From NCBI RefSeq assembly GCF_010993985.1, contig NZ_WINH01000019.1, positions 26,348 through 90,347 of the forward strand: a DNA stretch of 64,000 nt, in the 5' to 3' direction. Below are positions 18,331 to 28,267 of this stretch, piece by piece (position 1 is the first letter of the stretch; every line of letters begins with the position of its first letter). Source of the DNA: Paraferrimonas sp. SM1919. GTDB taxonomy: Bacteria > Pseudomonadota > Gammaproteobacteria > Enterobacterales > Shewanellaceae. Made by a program: the position numbers and the translations under genes. The notes below the pieces were generated by a model that saw nothing but the letters and a program-made list of their open reading frames with translations, was not told the origin of the DNA and did no database searches.

Positions 18331-19034
18331 CAGGCTATGTCACTTAGATTTTCAGTAGGTAAATCACTGACTATTTGGCCATCTTGCATATGTACTTGGC
18401 GTCTAGCAATATTCATGATCCTGTTATCATGAGTGGCTAATACGACAGTAATATTATGTTTTTGATTGAGTGTACTGATCAGCTTCATTAGGCTCAGTGC
18501 GCTGGCAGAATCAAGGTTTGCTGTCGGCTCATCGGCTAATATTAACGCTGGTTTCGATACAATAGCTCGGGCGACGGCCACGCGCTGTTGTTGACCACCC
18601 GAGAGTTCACTGGATAAGCGCTTTTCTAGCCCTTGTAAGCCGACTTCTTTGAGAATTTGCTGTGCTCTTTGGCTTCTCTCAACAGCATTAACGCCCTGTG
18701 CTTGCATAATAAATTCGACATTTTCTTGAGCGCTTAAAACGGGAATTAAATTATAAGACTGAAAAATAAAGCCAATATCGTGCAGTCTAATGTTCGCGAG
18801 TTGATCTTTGTTGAGCTTAATAATGTCTTTGCCATTGATTTCCAGTTTGCCTGAATCCGGAGTCAACAGCCCGCCAAGCGCATTGAGTAAGGTTGTTTTC
18901 CCCGAACCTGAAGGGCCACTTAAACAGAGAAACTCACCTTTTTTGATTTCAAGGTTGACCTTATCTAGGCCTTTTATTTTGACACCACCTTGCTCGAAGG
19001 TTTTGGTTAAGTTTTGGCAGCGGATGCTGGACAT
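18330..19034 (-). CDS. LolD/MacB-type ABC transporter ATPase
   Basis: The 234 residues from the ATG at 19034 include Walker A G-P-S-G-S-G-K-T-T-L-L, Q-loop region F-I-F-Q-S-Y-N-L-I-P, signature L-S-G-G-Q-Q-Q-R-V-A-V-A-R-A and Walker B L-I-L-A-D-E-P-T-A-N-L-D. The Q-S-Y-N-L-I-P and D-S-A-S-A features are those of the MacB/LolD clade, which powers mechanotransmission rather than classical import. An upstream in-frame ATG at 19079 would overlap the permease gene and lacks homology. It energises the two adjacent permeases. Confidence 0.92.
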   Translation of the reverse strand: MSSIRCQNLTKTFEQGGVKIKGLDKVNLEIKKGEFLCLSGPSGSGKTTLLNALGGLLTPDSGKLEINGKDIIKLNKDQLANIRLHDIGFIFQSYNLIPVLSAQENVEFIMQAQGVNAVERSQRAQQILKEVGLQGLEKRLSSELSGGQQQRVAVARAIVSKPALILADEPTANLDSASALSLMKLISTLNQKHNITVVLATHDNRIMNIARRQVHMQDGQIVSDLPTENLSDIA

Positions 19035-19047
19035 AAAGACTTCCTTG

Positions 19048-20274
19048 TTAATGTTTATTAAGTGCCACGATAGGGTCAAGTTTAGCAGCGCGAATAGCGG
19101 GCAATAGGGCAGCTAACATCCCCATAATAATGACAATGGCATTAGCTGTATTTTGATCAGACTGCTTAAGTGTAGGGATAATAGTAGTTTGTAGACCGGC
19201 CATTTCCATCCCTTCACTAAAGGCACTAAAGTCAATACCAGTGGCTAAATAGTCAAGGTGAGCCAGTCCAATTAAGTTGCCTAATGATAATCCTATAATC
19301 AGTAATAACAGTGATTCAATCAGCAGGATATGCCTGATAAAGGCTGATTTTAGTCCCAGTGCCTGAAGTAATCCGATTTCTCTGGTACGTTCAAATATTG
19401 CCATCACTAAGGTGTTGGCTAAACCAAATGAGAGGGCAATAAAGATTATGATGATCATGACTAAAACCATCCCATCCATCATCGCGAGCATAGAATAGAG
19501 GTACGCTTGTAAAGTCTGCCAAGATTGCACATCAGCTTCTAGGTTAAGACTGTTTACATAATTATGTAGAGTTTCGGTGTGGGCGATGCTATGGCCAGCA
19601 ATCGCAATTTCAGTGACTTGCTGGGTTAACCCCAACATTTTTTGCAAGACTCGCTTATCCACATAAATAATGGCTTCTTCTTCAGCTTTAGGACTGGTTT
19701 GATAAATGCCGCTGATCTTAAAGCCTCGTTCGCTGATGTCATTATCAGTACTCTGGGTCATTAACACGACACGTTTGCCTAGTTTGGTTTCAAGTAGCTG
19801 GGCGAGTCTCTGGCCGATGATGATGCCATGGTAATTTTGCTCATCAAAATATTGCCCTTGAGTAATACTGTTAGGGTTGAAACCAATTAAGGGTTCGCGC
19901 TGGTGATCGATAGCAACGATCATCACCCCGCGATTATCTCGCTCACTAGCAATAATGCCATTGACTTCTATGCGAGTACTCCAGCTTTTAATCAAGGGAT
20001 GACTTAACTTATTAATTAAGTCTAAGTCTGGTTCCATTATGGTGTGATTGATGACCGGATCCGCTAGGTATTGGCGATGATGAATTTGAACATGGCCAGG
20101 CAGTTTGTTGATCCCTTGAGTCAGCATAGAATCGACCATACCGCGCATGAAAGCGGTCATAAATAACATCGCCCATACACCGATTATGATGGCGCTGAGC
20201 ATAATTAAGGTGCGCCGTTTATTTCGCCATAGGTTACGCCAGGCCATGGTTAAGGCAATGGTGAATGTTTTCAT
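19048..20274 (-). CDS. FtsX-type ABC permease (LolC/E-like), second subunit
   Basis: The 408 residues have an N-terminal W-R-N-L-W-R-N-K-R-R elbow helix, TM1 at about 22-42, a large periplasmic domain (about 45-260) and three C-terminal TM helices. Those helices carry E-R-T-R-E-I-G-L-L-Q-A-L-G and the final A-A-L-L-P-A-I-R-A-A-K-L-D-P. This is the MacB/LolC/LolE topology. Its start overlaps the stop of the other permease (TAATG). The pair is divergent in sequence and so likely a heterodimer. Confidence 0.88.
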   Translation of the reverse strand: MKTFTIALTMAWRNLWRNKRRTLIMLSAIIIGVWAMLFMTAFMRGMVDSMLTQGINKLPGHVQIHHRQYLADPVINHTIMEPDLDLINKLSHPLIKSWSTRIEVNGIIASERDNRGVMIVAIDHQREPLIGFNPNSITQGQYFDEQNYHGIIIGQRLAQLLETKLGKRVVLMTQSTDNDISERGFKISGIYQTSPKAEEEAIIYVDKRVLQKMLGLTQQVTEIAIAGHSIAHTETLHNYVNSLNLEADVQSWQTLQAYLYSMLAMMDGMVLVMIIIIFIALSFGLANTLVMAIFERTREIGLLQALGLKSAFIRHILLIESLLLLIIGLSLGNLIGLAHLDYLATGIDFSAFSEGMEMAGLQTTIIPTLKQSDQNTANAIVIIMGMLAALLPAIRAAKLDPIVALNKH

Positions 20275-21509
20275 TATGATATCGCCTTCATTGCTTGTAA
20301 CGGTTCAAGTTTTAAAATTTTCAGCGCAGGATAAAGGGTCGCCACTACTGTTCCCAAACAAACCAATATTGGACCAGTTAAAATTGAAATGATATTGAGT
20401 GTCGGGTAAATGGTGTCATCCATATGAAATTTTTGGGCCATTTCTTCCATTCCGCTAAATTGTAAACCATTGATCACGAAGTAGTAAGTTACAAGAGCGC
20501 CAATAGTAACGCTTATCACAAGACCAAGCAGTGCCATCAAGATGGATTCCAACATCACTAGCTTAGATAATCTTAATGGTTTAAAACCGAGTGCTATTAC
20601 CGTGCCAAACTCTCGAGTACGCTCCAGCACCGACATAAGCTGAGTATTCATCACGGAAAAACATACCAAGATCACTAACACAAAATAGATCACCGCATTA
20701 GAGGCCAAATCGGCTTGAATGGATTGCTTAACTCCCGGTTGCAATTGATCCCAATTGAGGGCGACAACATCAGCATGTGGTACAACTCGTTGCTGCAGTT
20801 GCTGTTGAATGCGCTCGGCTTGGGAGGCATTGGCTCCGGTGACGACAATCGCATTGCTCAAGCTTTGTTGATTGAAAAACGTCTCCCTAAAATATTCCAG
20901 CGGCAGTTGCGCCAGATTACGATCGATGTCATTGACGTTGGTTTGAAAAATGCCAATAACGGTTGTTACACCGGCGGCAAAAGAACCATCATCAGCATTA
21001 CCAAGTAGGGTGATTTCATCACCAATAGCGACGTTGAGATTATCGGCAAGTACCGATCCAAGAATGATTTCTGCTCGATCAGGAGCACTGAAATATCGAC
21101 CACTATGTAAACTTTGTTTCAGACTTGATACGGCGCCATCATATTGAGGTTCGATGCCGATAATTTTAACGCCTAAGGAGCGTTGTTCACTGGAGACTAA
21201 AGCAAAAGTTTCTGCACGTTGGGAAATATTTAACTCGGGCAAGGCTTGTCTCAAGCGTTGACTTAAGCGTTCGCTATCAGTAATGGCATTTCTTAGTTTC
21301 GGCTGTTGTAGATAATCAGGGTGTTGCAATTGTACATGCCCCGTGAATAGCTTTAATGAGCCCTCTATCATCATTTGGTAACTGCCCAATTGTAATGACA
21401 GCATAAAAATCAACAGTACATTTGAAAATACCATCGCGCCTACTGTAAGCCACGTCCGTTTGCGGTGACGCCAAAGATTACGCCACGCCATGTTTAGTTC
21501 AATATTCAT
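20274..21509 (-). CDS. FtsX-type ABC permease (LolC/E-like), first subunit
   Basis: The 411 residues show the same layout: M-A-W-R-N-L-W-R-H-R-K-R-T before TM1, a periplasmic domain, then E-R-T-R-E-F-G-T-V-I-A-L-G-F and a closing L-Y-P-A-L-K-I-L-K-L-E-P. The ATG overlaps the stop of the LolA-like gene by four bases (ATGA). Gene order periplasmic carrier, permease, permease, ATPase, barrel suggests one envelope-spanning pathway. Not classical LolC or LolE, which would not lie beside a barrel gene. Confidence 0.88.
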   Translation of the reverse strand: MNIELNMAWRNLWRHRKRTWLTVGAMVFSNVLLIFMLSLQLGSYQMMIEGSLKLFTGHVQLQHPDYLQQPKLRNAITDSERLSQRLRQALPELNISQRAETFALVSSEQRSLGVKIIGIEPQYDGAVSSLKQSLHSGRYFSAPDRAEIILGSVLADNLNVAIGDEITLLGNADDGSFAAGVTTVIGIFQTNVNDIDRNLAQLPLEYFRETFFNQQSLSNAIVVTGANASQAERIQQQLQQRVVPHADVVALNWDQLQPGVKQSIQADLASNAVIYFVLVILVCFSVMNTQLMSVLERTREFGTVIALGFKPLRLSKLVMLESILMALLGLVISVTIGALVTYYFVINGLQFSGMEEMAQKFHMDDTIYPTLNIISILTGPILVCLGTVVATLYPALKILKLEPLQAMKAIS

Positions 21510-22270
21510 GGGCGAGGATTTCTTAGATTAGAGAGAGTAAAAAGATGACTGTGTAATTCTATATCAAACTCTATGTCGAGGGTCTCTATCTCTGTCCACT
21601 GTTGCGGGTTTTCTTGATCTGTCATTCGTATTTTGGTGGCAACGGGGCGGCCCTGAATGGTTTTGATTTCATAGGCCTTCATTTCCCTGACTAGGAGGTT
21701 GTCTTGATCCCAAAATTGTTGCGATAACATCACAAAATCATCGCGGATCTGAATGACTTCCTTGCCCCAAACCACAGGTGCATCATCAAAAGGCGTGGAG
21801 GTGATGGTATAAACTTTATGGCCATCTTGCTCACTGATCCCATCTAATTGATGTTGATATTGGTCAATGATGTCGGTGGACTTACTGATGTCTTTATTGG
21901 AAAAATCACTGCCCATCCAACTTTGATTCATCATTGATGAGGGCACTTTGATCACACGATTGGCTTTGGGACTAAATGACCACATATTTTTATCTTTAGT
22001 TAAACTGGCATTGCCAACGTCTTTGGCAGGTTGTATGACTCTGACTAAGGTGTGTTTATCTCCTTGAGTCCAGGCTTTCATGGTCATTGAACGCTGCCAG
22101 TCACTGCGATGAATCGTCATCTTCATGGTTGCAATAGAGCTATTGCCACGATACCTTTGCATCGCGTTTTCAATGATGCTCTTGGGCTCTATTACTTCGC
22201 TAAAACCAGCACTACTGAAGCCCAAGCTAAGTAAACAAACTATCCTTATTATTGCCATTAAACCATTCAT
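21506..22270 (-). CDS. LolA-superfamily outer-membrane lipoprotein-sorting-like protein
   Basis: The 254-residue product has a signal peptide (core I-I-R-I-V-C-L-L-S-L-G-F). The mature half-barrel has M-K-M-T-I-H-R, M-K-A-W-T-Q-G-D, L-V-R-V-I-Q-P-A-K-D-V-G-N-A-S-L and W-S-F-S-P-K-A-N-R-V blocks. This pattern fits the LolA-fold proteins often coded next to RND or MacB-like transporters. The ATG at 22270 has AAGGG at good spacing; the ATG six bases earlier is too close to it. It is the first gene of the operon, probably carrying a lipid or lipoprotein across the periplasm. Confidence 0.8.
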   Translation of the reverse strand: MNGLMAIIRIVCLLSLGFSSAGFSEVIEPKSIIENAMQRYRGNSSIATMKMTIHRSDWQRSMTMKAWTQGDKHTLVRVIQPAKDVGNASLTKDKNMWSFSPKANRVIKVPSSMMNQSWMGSDFSNKDISKSTDIIDQYQHQLDGISEQDGHKVYTITSTPFDDAPVVWGKEVIQIRDDFVMLSQQFWDQDNLLVREMKAYEIKTIQGRPVATKIRMTDQENPQQWTEIETLDIEFDIELHSHLFTLSNLRNPRP

Positions 22271-22390
22271 TGGCATCCCTTAAAATAATTAACAAAATCA
22301 GATTGTTATTATATTAAAGCGTTACTACAAGAATGTCATTATTGGACTTTGGGTTGTGCTTTGATTGGGTGATTAATAGCCATCTGTAAT

Positions 22391-22415
22391 AAAAAAAGCG
22401 CCCTTGTGGGCGCTT
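22391..22415 (-). terminator. Rho-independent terminator of rnb
   Basis: An 8-bp stem (AAGCGCCC with GGGCGCTT, loop TTGT) is followed by seven T on the minus strand, just after the rnb stop. Confidence 0.85.
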
Positions 22416-22435
22416 GGGTAAGCGATGTCATCCTG

Positions 22436-24403
22436 TTAACTACTGAACACTTCGGAGGGCTTAGCGACAATTGCGCGATTATCGTGATTGATCTCATGAA
22501 GTTTTACTTTTATCAGATCACCAAGTCGGTAGAGAGTTTCTCCATCGACATTAACGACCCCAAGTTCCCGCTCAGCCAGTAAACGCTCTTTATTATCTAG
22601 GATCAGTGAACATGGGATAAAGACACTGGCGCCATTTTCAATTAAACGGGCACGGACACCAGCACGGTTAATATCGAACACTTCAGCGGTAAATTCGGTT
22701 TCAGCTTCGACTTCAGGTGCTAAAGTGCGGGCATACAACCAATCACCAATGGTGCGTTCGGCCATGCGGTTGAACTTAAGTTGGGCATTTAAGTTCTCGG
22801 TAATGCTTTCACAGGGTTTCGCCATCTCTTTATGACCAGAAATAAACGCTTTAATGAGACGGTGGTTGACCATATCGCCATACTTACGAATCGGTGAGGT
22901 CCAAGTGGCATAGGTTTCTAGACCCATGGCAAAGTGTGGAAGCGGCTCATTACCAATCTTGCCAAAGCTTTGCATTTTTCGAATACGGTTATCAAGGTAG
23001 CTCGATTCTTGCTTCGCCAGAACTCGGCGTAACTCGGCAAAGCCAGCAACTGTAGCGACTTGTTCATCACTAAACTCTTGGCTTAATTCAGTATTTACCA
23101 GCTCTACCGCACCTTTAATTTTGTCTTCTTTTAGGCCCGGGTGAGAGTTAAATACCCCAAAACCAAACTCTTCACGTAATAGCTTGCCGGCACAAATATT
23201 GGCACTAACCATAGCTTCTTCTACTAGACGATTAGCACTGCGGCGCATTTCGGCATGAATCGCGATAACGTCGTTATCTTCACTTAATTCAAAACGATAA
23301 TCCGGACGATCTGGAAAAATAACCGCATTATTTTGTCGCCAACTAGCACGCAGAGTGGCCATTTTAGCCAAGGCATCAACCACTTGTTTAATCTCACCTT
23401 GTGCTTGCCATTGTGGGGAGCTGCCATTTTCTAGGTAGTCAGAGACATGGTCATAAACTAATTGCGCCCTTGATTGGATATTGGCGGCAAAGAATTTGGC
23501 ATCATCGCCAAGGCTGCCATCGGTTTTAACTGTCACTGTGCAGCAAATTGCGGGACGTAGCTCGTTTGGTTTTAGTGAGCATAGATCATCGGCCAGGTCC
23601 CTCGGTAGCATAGGCACATTTCGGCCAGGCAGATAAATAGTAAAGGCTCGCTCAGCAGCCACCTGATCCATCTCGTCATCTTGCTTGATATAAGCGGTTG
23701 GATCGGCAATGGCAATGGTTAGTTCAATGTCACCACTCTCTAGCACTCGAGCATGAAGGGCGTCATCCATGTCTTTGGTTGAGGCACCATCAATGGTGAC
23801 AAATGGCATTTGCGTTAAGTCGACACGTTCGATGCCATCTTCATCATTAAGCTGCCAGTTTTCAATGCCCTGGGGTTCAGCGTTTGGTAAATCATTTTGC
23901 GCTAGGGTCACCCACCACGGCGCAATTTTATCATCATGCTTAGCTACTAGCTTGCTGATTTCACAGAAAAAGGCTTTGTCGTCTGTTAATGGATGACGGC
24001 TTAAGTGTGCCACCACCCAATCCCCCTCTTGCAAGTCATCACTTTTTAGACCCACTCGAGTTTTGGCTTTAATGTTTAGCTTTTTCATTTGCGGATGATC
24101 AGGGGTGACCGCGAGCTTGCCTTTTTGTAACTTTACTCGTCCAATAAAACGCGTAAGGGAAGACTCTATCAGGGTTTCAGGTTCGGCCTGCTTTTTATCG
24201 TTTTCTTCACGGATAATGGCGCTGACTTTATCGCCGTGCATGACCTTTTTCATAAAAGGCGGCGCAATAAAAATAGACGTTTTTGAATCGACTTCTAAAA
24301 AGCCGAAAGCTTTATCTGTGGCTTTTACCGTACCTTCCTTCTTAGGGAGGTTTTCTTGAATTTGCTGCTTTAATTGAGCCAGTAATGGATTGTCTTGAAA
24401 CAT
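22436..24403 (-). CDS. rnb: Exoribonuclease II
   Basis: Processive 3'-to-5' hydrolysis of single-stranded RNA. The 655 residues align along their length with E. coli RNase II. The start is [14 protein letters not shown], with cold-shock domains to about 180. The RNB catalytic core holds [13 protein letters not shown] (the clustered aspartates that bind magnesium). [18 protein letters not shown] follows, then the C-terminal S1 domain. It has its own terminator and is divergent from the asparaginase-like gene. Confidence 0.97.
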   Translation of the reverse strand: MFQDNPLLAQLKQQIQENLPKKEGTVKATDKAFGFLEVDSKTSIFIAPPFMKKVMHGDKVSAIIREENDKKQAEPETLIESSLTRFIGRVKLQKGKLAVTPDHPQMKKLNIKAKTRVGLKSDDLQEGDWVVAHLSRHPLTDDKAFFCEISKLVAKHDDKIAPWWVTLAQNDLPNAEPQGIENWQLNDEDGIERVDLTQMPFVTIDGASTKDMDDALHARVLESGDIELTIAIADPTAYIKQDDEMDQVAAERAFTIYLPGRNVPMLPRDLADDLCSLKPNELRPAICCTVTVKTDGSLGDDAKFFAANIQSRAQLVYDHVSDYLENGSSPQWQAQGEIKQVVDALAKMATLRASWRQNNAVIFPDRPDYRFELSEDNDVIAIHAEMRRSANRLVEEAMVSANICAGKLLREEFGFGVFNSHPGLKEDKIKGAVELVNTELSQEFSDEQVATVAGFAELRRVLAKQESSYLDNRIRKMQSFGKIGNEPLPHFAMGLETYATWTSPIRKYGDMVNHRLIKAFISGHKEMAKPCESITENLNAQLKFNRMAERTIGDWLYARTLAPEVEAETEFTAEVFDINRAGVRARLIENGASVFIPCSLILDNKERLLAERELGVVNVDGETLYRLGDLIKVKLHEINHDNRAIVAKPSEVFSS

Positions 24404-24534
24404 GCTTGCTACTTATTACATCTAAACTGGCGATACTATACCCAATTGCAGACTTATTGCCTAGGACAACAAGTAGAAAACAAGAGCTTAGGCTGATATA
24501 AATAAAGTGATAAATTGCTATAAGGATGTATACA

Positions 24535-25560
24535 ATGAATAAATCAAAATTGAGTTTAGCGTTATGGTTAAGTGCAGTATTGGTCACTTCAGCTGAAGCC
24601 AAAGCGACCCCATTTGCCATTGCAATTCATGGTGGCGCTGGCACCATTAATAAAAATGAGTTCCCCCCAGAAAAACAACAAGCTTACAAAGATACTTTAC
24701 AAGCTGCGGTTAATGCCGGTTATCAGGTATTAGCCCAAGGTGGTAGCTCGCAACAAGCAGTCATTGATGCGGTTATGGTGTTAGAAAATAGTCCTTTTTT
24801 TAATGCCGGGGTGGGTGCTGTTTATACCCATGATGAGGAGCATGAACTGGATGCTTCTATTATGCTTGGCCATAATCGTCAAGCAGGCGCAATTACCGGA
24901 GTTAAACGCATTAAAAATCCCATACTGCTGGCGAATGAGGTGATGCAAAATTCAGTTCATGTGATGTTGTCAGGCCAAGGCGCTGAAAACTTTGCGATAC
25001 AGCAAGGTTACCAGCTGGTGGATAATTCAGTGTTCGATACCGAACATAGGTACCAAGCATTGCAACGGGCAAAACAGAAAATGTTGGCCAAAGATCAAAA
25101 ACAGTATCAGGCTAAGCATCTGAATTTGGATAGCAACTATAAAATGGGCACAGTTGGTGCAGTTGCTCTAGATAAACATGGCAATTTAGCGGCGGCAACG
25201 TCAACCGGCGGTATGACCAATAAACGTTTTAACAGAATTGGTGATGCGCCAATTATTGGCGCAGGCACTTTTGCTGAGAATGACTCTTGTGCGGTGTCTG
25301 CTACCGGTCATGGTGAGTATTTTATCCGTTACAATGTGGCTGCGGATATTTGTGCTCGAGTTAAATACCAGGGGTTAACTATCGATAATGCGGCTAATCA
25401 GGTAATTCATGATGTATTGCTACCAGTTGGCGGTACGGGTGGGGTAATCGTTGTCGATAGCCAAGGGAATATTGCCATGCCCTTTAATACTGCGGGTATG
25501 TATCGAGCCAGTAAAAGTAGCACGGGTGAGACGCAAATAAAGATATTTAAAGACGAGTAA
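24535..25560 (+). CDS. Exported isoaspartyl peptidase / plant-type L-asparaginase (Ntn hydrolase)
   Basis: The 341 residues begin with a signal peptide (core L-A-L-W-L-S-A-V-L-V, cleavage near A-K-A) and then A-I-A-I-H-G-G-A-G-T-I. Autocleavage would occur before the threonine of K-M-G-T-V-G-A-V-A-L-D, giving alpha and beta chains. T-S-T-G-G and G-T-G-G-V are other substrate loops. It hydrolyses beta-aspartyl dipeptides and asparagine in the periplasm. The ATG at 24535 has AGGA eight bases upstream; an ATG three codons earlier is too close to that site. Confidence 0.92.
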   Translation: MNKSKLSLALWLSAVLVTSAEAKATPFAIAIHGGAGTINKNEFPPEKQQAYKDTLQAAVNAGYQVLAQGGSSQQAVIDAVMVLENSPFFNAGVGAVYTHDEEHELDASIMLGHNRQAGAITGVKRIKNPILLANEVMQNSVHVMLSGQGAENFAIQQGYQLVDNSVFDTEHRYQALQRAKQKMLAKDQKQYQAKHLNLDSNYKMGTVGAVALDKHGNLAAATSTGGMTNKRFNRIGDAPIIGAGTFAENDSCAVSATGHGEYFIRYNVAADICARVKYQGLTIDNAANQVIHDVLLPVGGTGGVIVVDSQGNIAMPFNTAGMYRASKSSTGETQIKIFKDE

Positions 25561-25732
25561 GTGAACATCCTTAAACGGTTAGCGACCAGCAATTAGCGTG
25601 GTCGCTGCATATTTTAATGGCCGGCGAGTTCCAATAAGCGATTACAGGGGCATCCTGCCTTAGTGGCAAGTGATTCAATTATTCCATTAATTCATAGAGT
25701 TAATACTATAATCAAATGAGGCAAGCGACTGA

Positions 25733-27583
25733 GTGCTCAAACAGAGACTGACCTCAAGTATGAATAACTTAAGACAATACAGTGACTTTATCTTCATTAA
25801 TGCTTTGATGGCGATGGTGTGGGCCACTCGCTATTTTTTATACTTTCCCGATACCCCCTATGAATGGATTCAATCAAGTTACACGGTTGCAGCTGTGATT
25901 GGTCACTTTGCACTTTTAACCATACTGCTGGCGTTACCATTGTTGCTATTTTTGGCGCTGCCTAAAAAAGTGTTTGGCGTGCTGTCGAGTATCTGGTTTA
26001 TATTGGCTTGGTCATTATTAGTGATTGATAGTACGGTCTATGAGTTTTATCGCTTTCATATCAATATGGCTATCTTGCAAATGTTTGCTGCAGGTCAGGT
26101 AATCGAAATTCCCTTGGTAGCTTGGTTAGCACTAGTTTGTGTGCTGCTCGTCGGCGTGGGGCTGCAGTATACTTTGTGGGGCTTTATCGATAAGCATCGA
26201 GCGCGATTTAAACGCTTAACTAAATATGGCTGGGTCAGCATTTTTGTTTGTATTGTCTATTCACAGGGTATAAGCATATGGGCCAATGCTACAGGCTATC
26301 AAAAAGTCAAAGTCGTTGATCTGTACTTACCACTTTATCATCCCACCACCGCCAACAGTTTATTGAGTGATTGGGGCTGGATTGATTTACAGGCGTTGCA
26401 ACAAAAGCAGGCACAAGCTCCGCAAATCAAAACTAAACTGGCTTATCCAGTAAGGCCACTTGTGGTTCAACCCCCCCAGCACAAAACCAATATTATTTTA
26501 ATCTTAATTGACTCATGGAGAATCGATAGTCTTAGCCAAGAGGTCATGCCTAATCTTTATAAAGCGAGTCAACAAGGCATAAGTTTTGCTAATCATATCT
26601 CTAGTGGTAATGCGACTCGAATGGGTACCTTCGGGTTGTTTTATGGGCTACCAGGGCCATATTGGAAACCTATTTTAGCCAATAAAAAGCCAACATTACT
26701 GTTAGATTCTCTGCAACAACAGGGCTATCAATTGGGTATTTTTGCCTCTGCACAATTGGCCTATCCTGAATTTAGCCAAACCATTTTTGCCGGTGTGGAG
26801 AATTTAAGAATGGGCTCTAACGGAGCCACCCCAGCAATAAGAGACCAGCAAGTCTTGCAAGATTGGCAGCGCTGGTATAGCCAGCAGAATAACCGCCATC
26901 ATTTTTCATTTTTGTTCTTTGATTCGCTCCATGGTTATGACTTTCCAGATGATTATCAACATAAGTTTGAACCAATGTCTGATGCAAATAGCCCGTTTAA
27001 TCGAGGTCCAGATGTGGACTCCACCCCCCTAAAAAATCGCTATTACACTGCAGCTCATTATGTCGATAACTTAATTGCGCAGGTGTTCGATACTTTGCGC
27101 CAGCAGGATAAGTTTGCCGATTCGTTGATAATAGTAACCGGAGATCATGGTGAAGCATTTAACGATTATGGCAAAAACTATTGGGGGCATGGCAGTAATT
27201 TCACCCCTGTACAAACTCGGGTGCCATTTATCGTTCTTGGGAAGCATGCCCAACAGTTACAACAGACATCAAAACAGCTGACAAGCCACTATGATTTGGT
27301 GCCGAGTATTATGCAGCAGTTTTTAGGGGTGACCAATGATCCTAAAGATTATTCGATAGGGCAAAACCTATTTACAAAAGGCGATGACAGGCAGTGGAAT
27401 TTTGTCACGGATTACAATAATTATGGGCTGGTTGATGATGAGGGCGCATTCAGTATTAATGTTTCTGGGTTGTATCGTCATTATGACAATCAACATCAAC
27501 CTCAAAGCGACAAAAAATTAGATTCTAAAAAAATGGCTTATATCATGGAAGTCATGTCTCGATTCCAAGCTAAGGAAAAATAG
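25733..27583 (+). CDS. YejM/PbgA-like inner-membrane protein with sulfatase-fold periplasmic domain
   Basis: The 616-residue product has five N-terminal transmembrane helices (about 19-200, DUF3413 region) and a C-terminal alkaline-phosphatase/sulfatase fold. In the latter, I-L-I-L-I-D-S-W-R-I-D-S, S-S-G-N-A-T-R-M-G-T-F-G-L-F-Y-G and V-T-G-D-H-G-E-A-F match YejM. In E. coli YejM controls LpxC turnover and thus lipopolysaccharide amounts. Unlike E. coli YejM, the metal-binding D and D-H-G-E residues are present, so this copy could be catalytic. The start is GTG at 25733 with GAGG 11 bases upstream; an ATG at 25760 is the alternative. No yejL-like gene is adjacent. Confidence 0.8.
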   Translation: MLKQRLTSSMNNLRQYSDFIFINALMAMVWATRYFLYFPDTPYEWIQSSYTVAAVIGHFALLTILLALPLLLFLALPKKVFGVLSSIWFILAWSLLVIDSTVYEFYRFHINMAILQMFAAGQVIEIPLVAWLALVCVLLVGVGLQYTLWGFIDKHRARFKRLTKYGWVSIFVCIVYSQGISIWANATGYQKVKVVDLYLPLYHPTTANSLLSDWGWIDLQALQQKQAQAPQIKTKLAYPVRPLVVQPPQHKTNIILILIDSWRIDSLSQEVMPNLYKASQQGISFANHISSGNATRMGTFGLFYGLPGPYWKPILANKKPTLLLDSLQQQGYQLGIFASAQLAYPEFSQTIFAGVENLRMGSNGATPAIRDQQVLQDWQRWYSQQNNRHHFSFLFFDSLHGYDFPDDYQHKFEPMSDANSPFNRGPDVDSTPLKNRYYTAAHYVDNLIAQVFDTLRQQDKFADSLIIVTGDHGEAFNDYGKNYWGHGSNFTPVQTRVPFIVLGKHAQQLQQTSKQLTSHYDLVPSIMQQFLGVTNDPKDYSIGQNLFTKGDDRQWNFVTDYNNYGLVDDEGAFSINVSGLYRHYDNQHQPQSDKKLDSKKMAYIMEVMSRFQAKEK

Positions 27584-27650
27584 TTCTTGTGCTTGTGGCA
27601 GTGTTTTCAATAACATGGGTTATTGGAACTATTGTCACAAGGAATGCAAA

Positions 27651-28259
27651 ATGTTTTTAAGGATGATTTTGGGGTTGGCACTTACTATCGGTAGCGGCTT
27701 TGTTTACTCGCAACAGTCGATAGAGTTATTTAACGGTAAAGACTTATCTAACTGGGAAATTATCAATGGTGGTCAATTTAGTGTTAAGCAAGGCTTATTA
27801 ACCGTAAATAAAGGCACGGGTTGGCTCCGCTCACAACATGGCTATAGCGATTTTATCCTTGATATTAAATTCCGCTTTGTAGAGCCAGGGGCAAATTCGG
27901 GCATTTTTGTTCGCACCCAGCGCACCAGTAATAACGATGAAAACGGTTGGCCTAATAACGGCTACCAAATCCAAACCATGGACGCCCTTGATGGCCGCGC
28001 TCCCTTAGCGACCATGATCCCCTATGGTGCACCAGATTTTATTCACCTATCTAATCCAGATGCCCTTAAAAAAGCTTATGTGCCCGCAGGGCAATGGCAT
28101 CAGTATCAAATTATTGCTAAAGGTGAAACCTTACAGGTCAAGCTAAACGGGGAACTGGTTACCCTAGCGGCAGACATTAAGCACTCATCAGGGCATATAG
28201 GTATTCAGGCTGAGCATGGTATTTTAGAGTTTGCCAGCATTGTTGTTACGCCACTATAG
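27651..28259 (+). CDS. Exported DUF1080 (3-keto-disaccharide hydrolase-like) protein
   Basis: The 202 residues start with a signal peptide (M-I-L-G-L-A-L-T-I-G-S-G) and form a jelly-roll. It has I-E-L-F-N-G-K-D-L-S-N-W near the start, G-W-L-R-S, N-S-G-I-F-V-R-T-Q, and G-H-I-G-I-Q-A-E-H-G near the end, the DUF1080 consensus. Family members act on glycosides or bind carbohydrates. The ATG at 27651 has AAGGA seven bases upstream; longer in-frame starts lack homology. It lies 8 bp before the alkyl sulfatase gene. Confidence 0.82.
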   Translation: MFLRMILGLALTIGSGFVYSQQSIELFNGKDLSNWEIINGGQFSVKQGLLTVNKGTGWLRSQHGYSDFILDIKFRFVEPGANSGIFVRTQRTSNNDENGWPNNGYQIQTMDALDGRAPLATMIPYGAPDFIHLSNPDALKKAYVPAGQWHQYQIIAKGETLQVKLNGELVTLAADIKHSSGHIGIQAEHGILEFASIVVTPL

Positions 28260-28267
28260 GGGGGATA

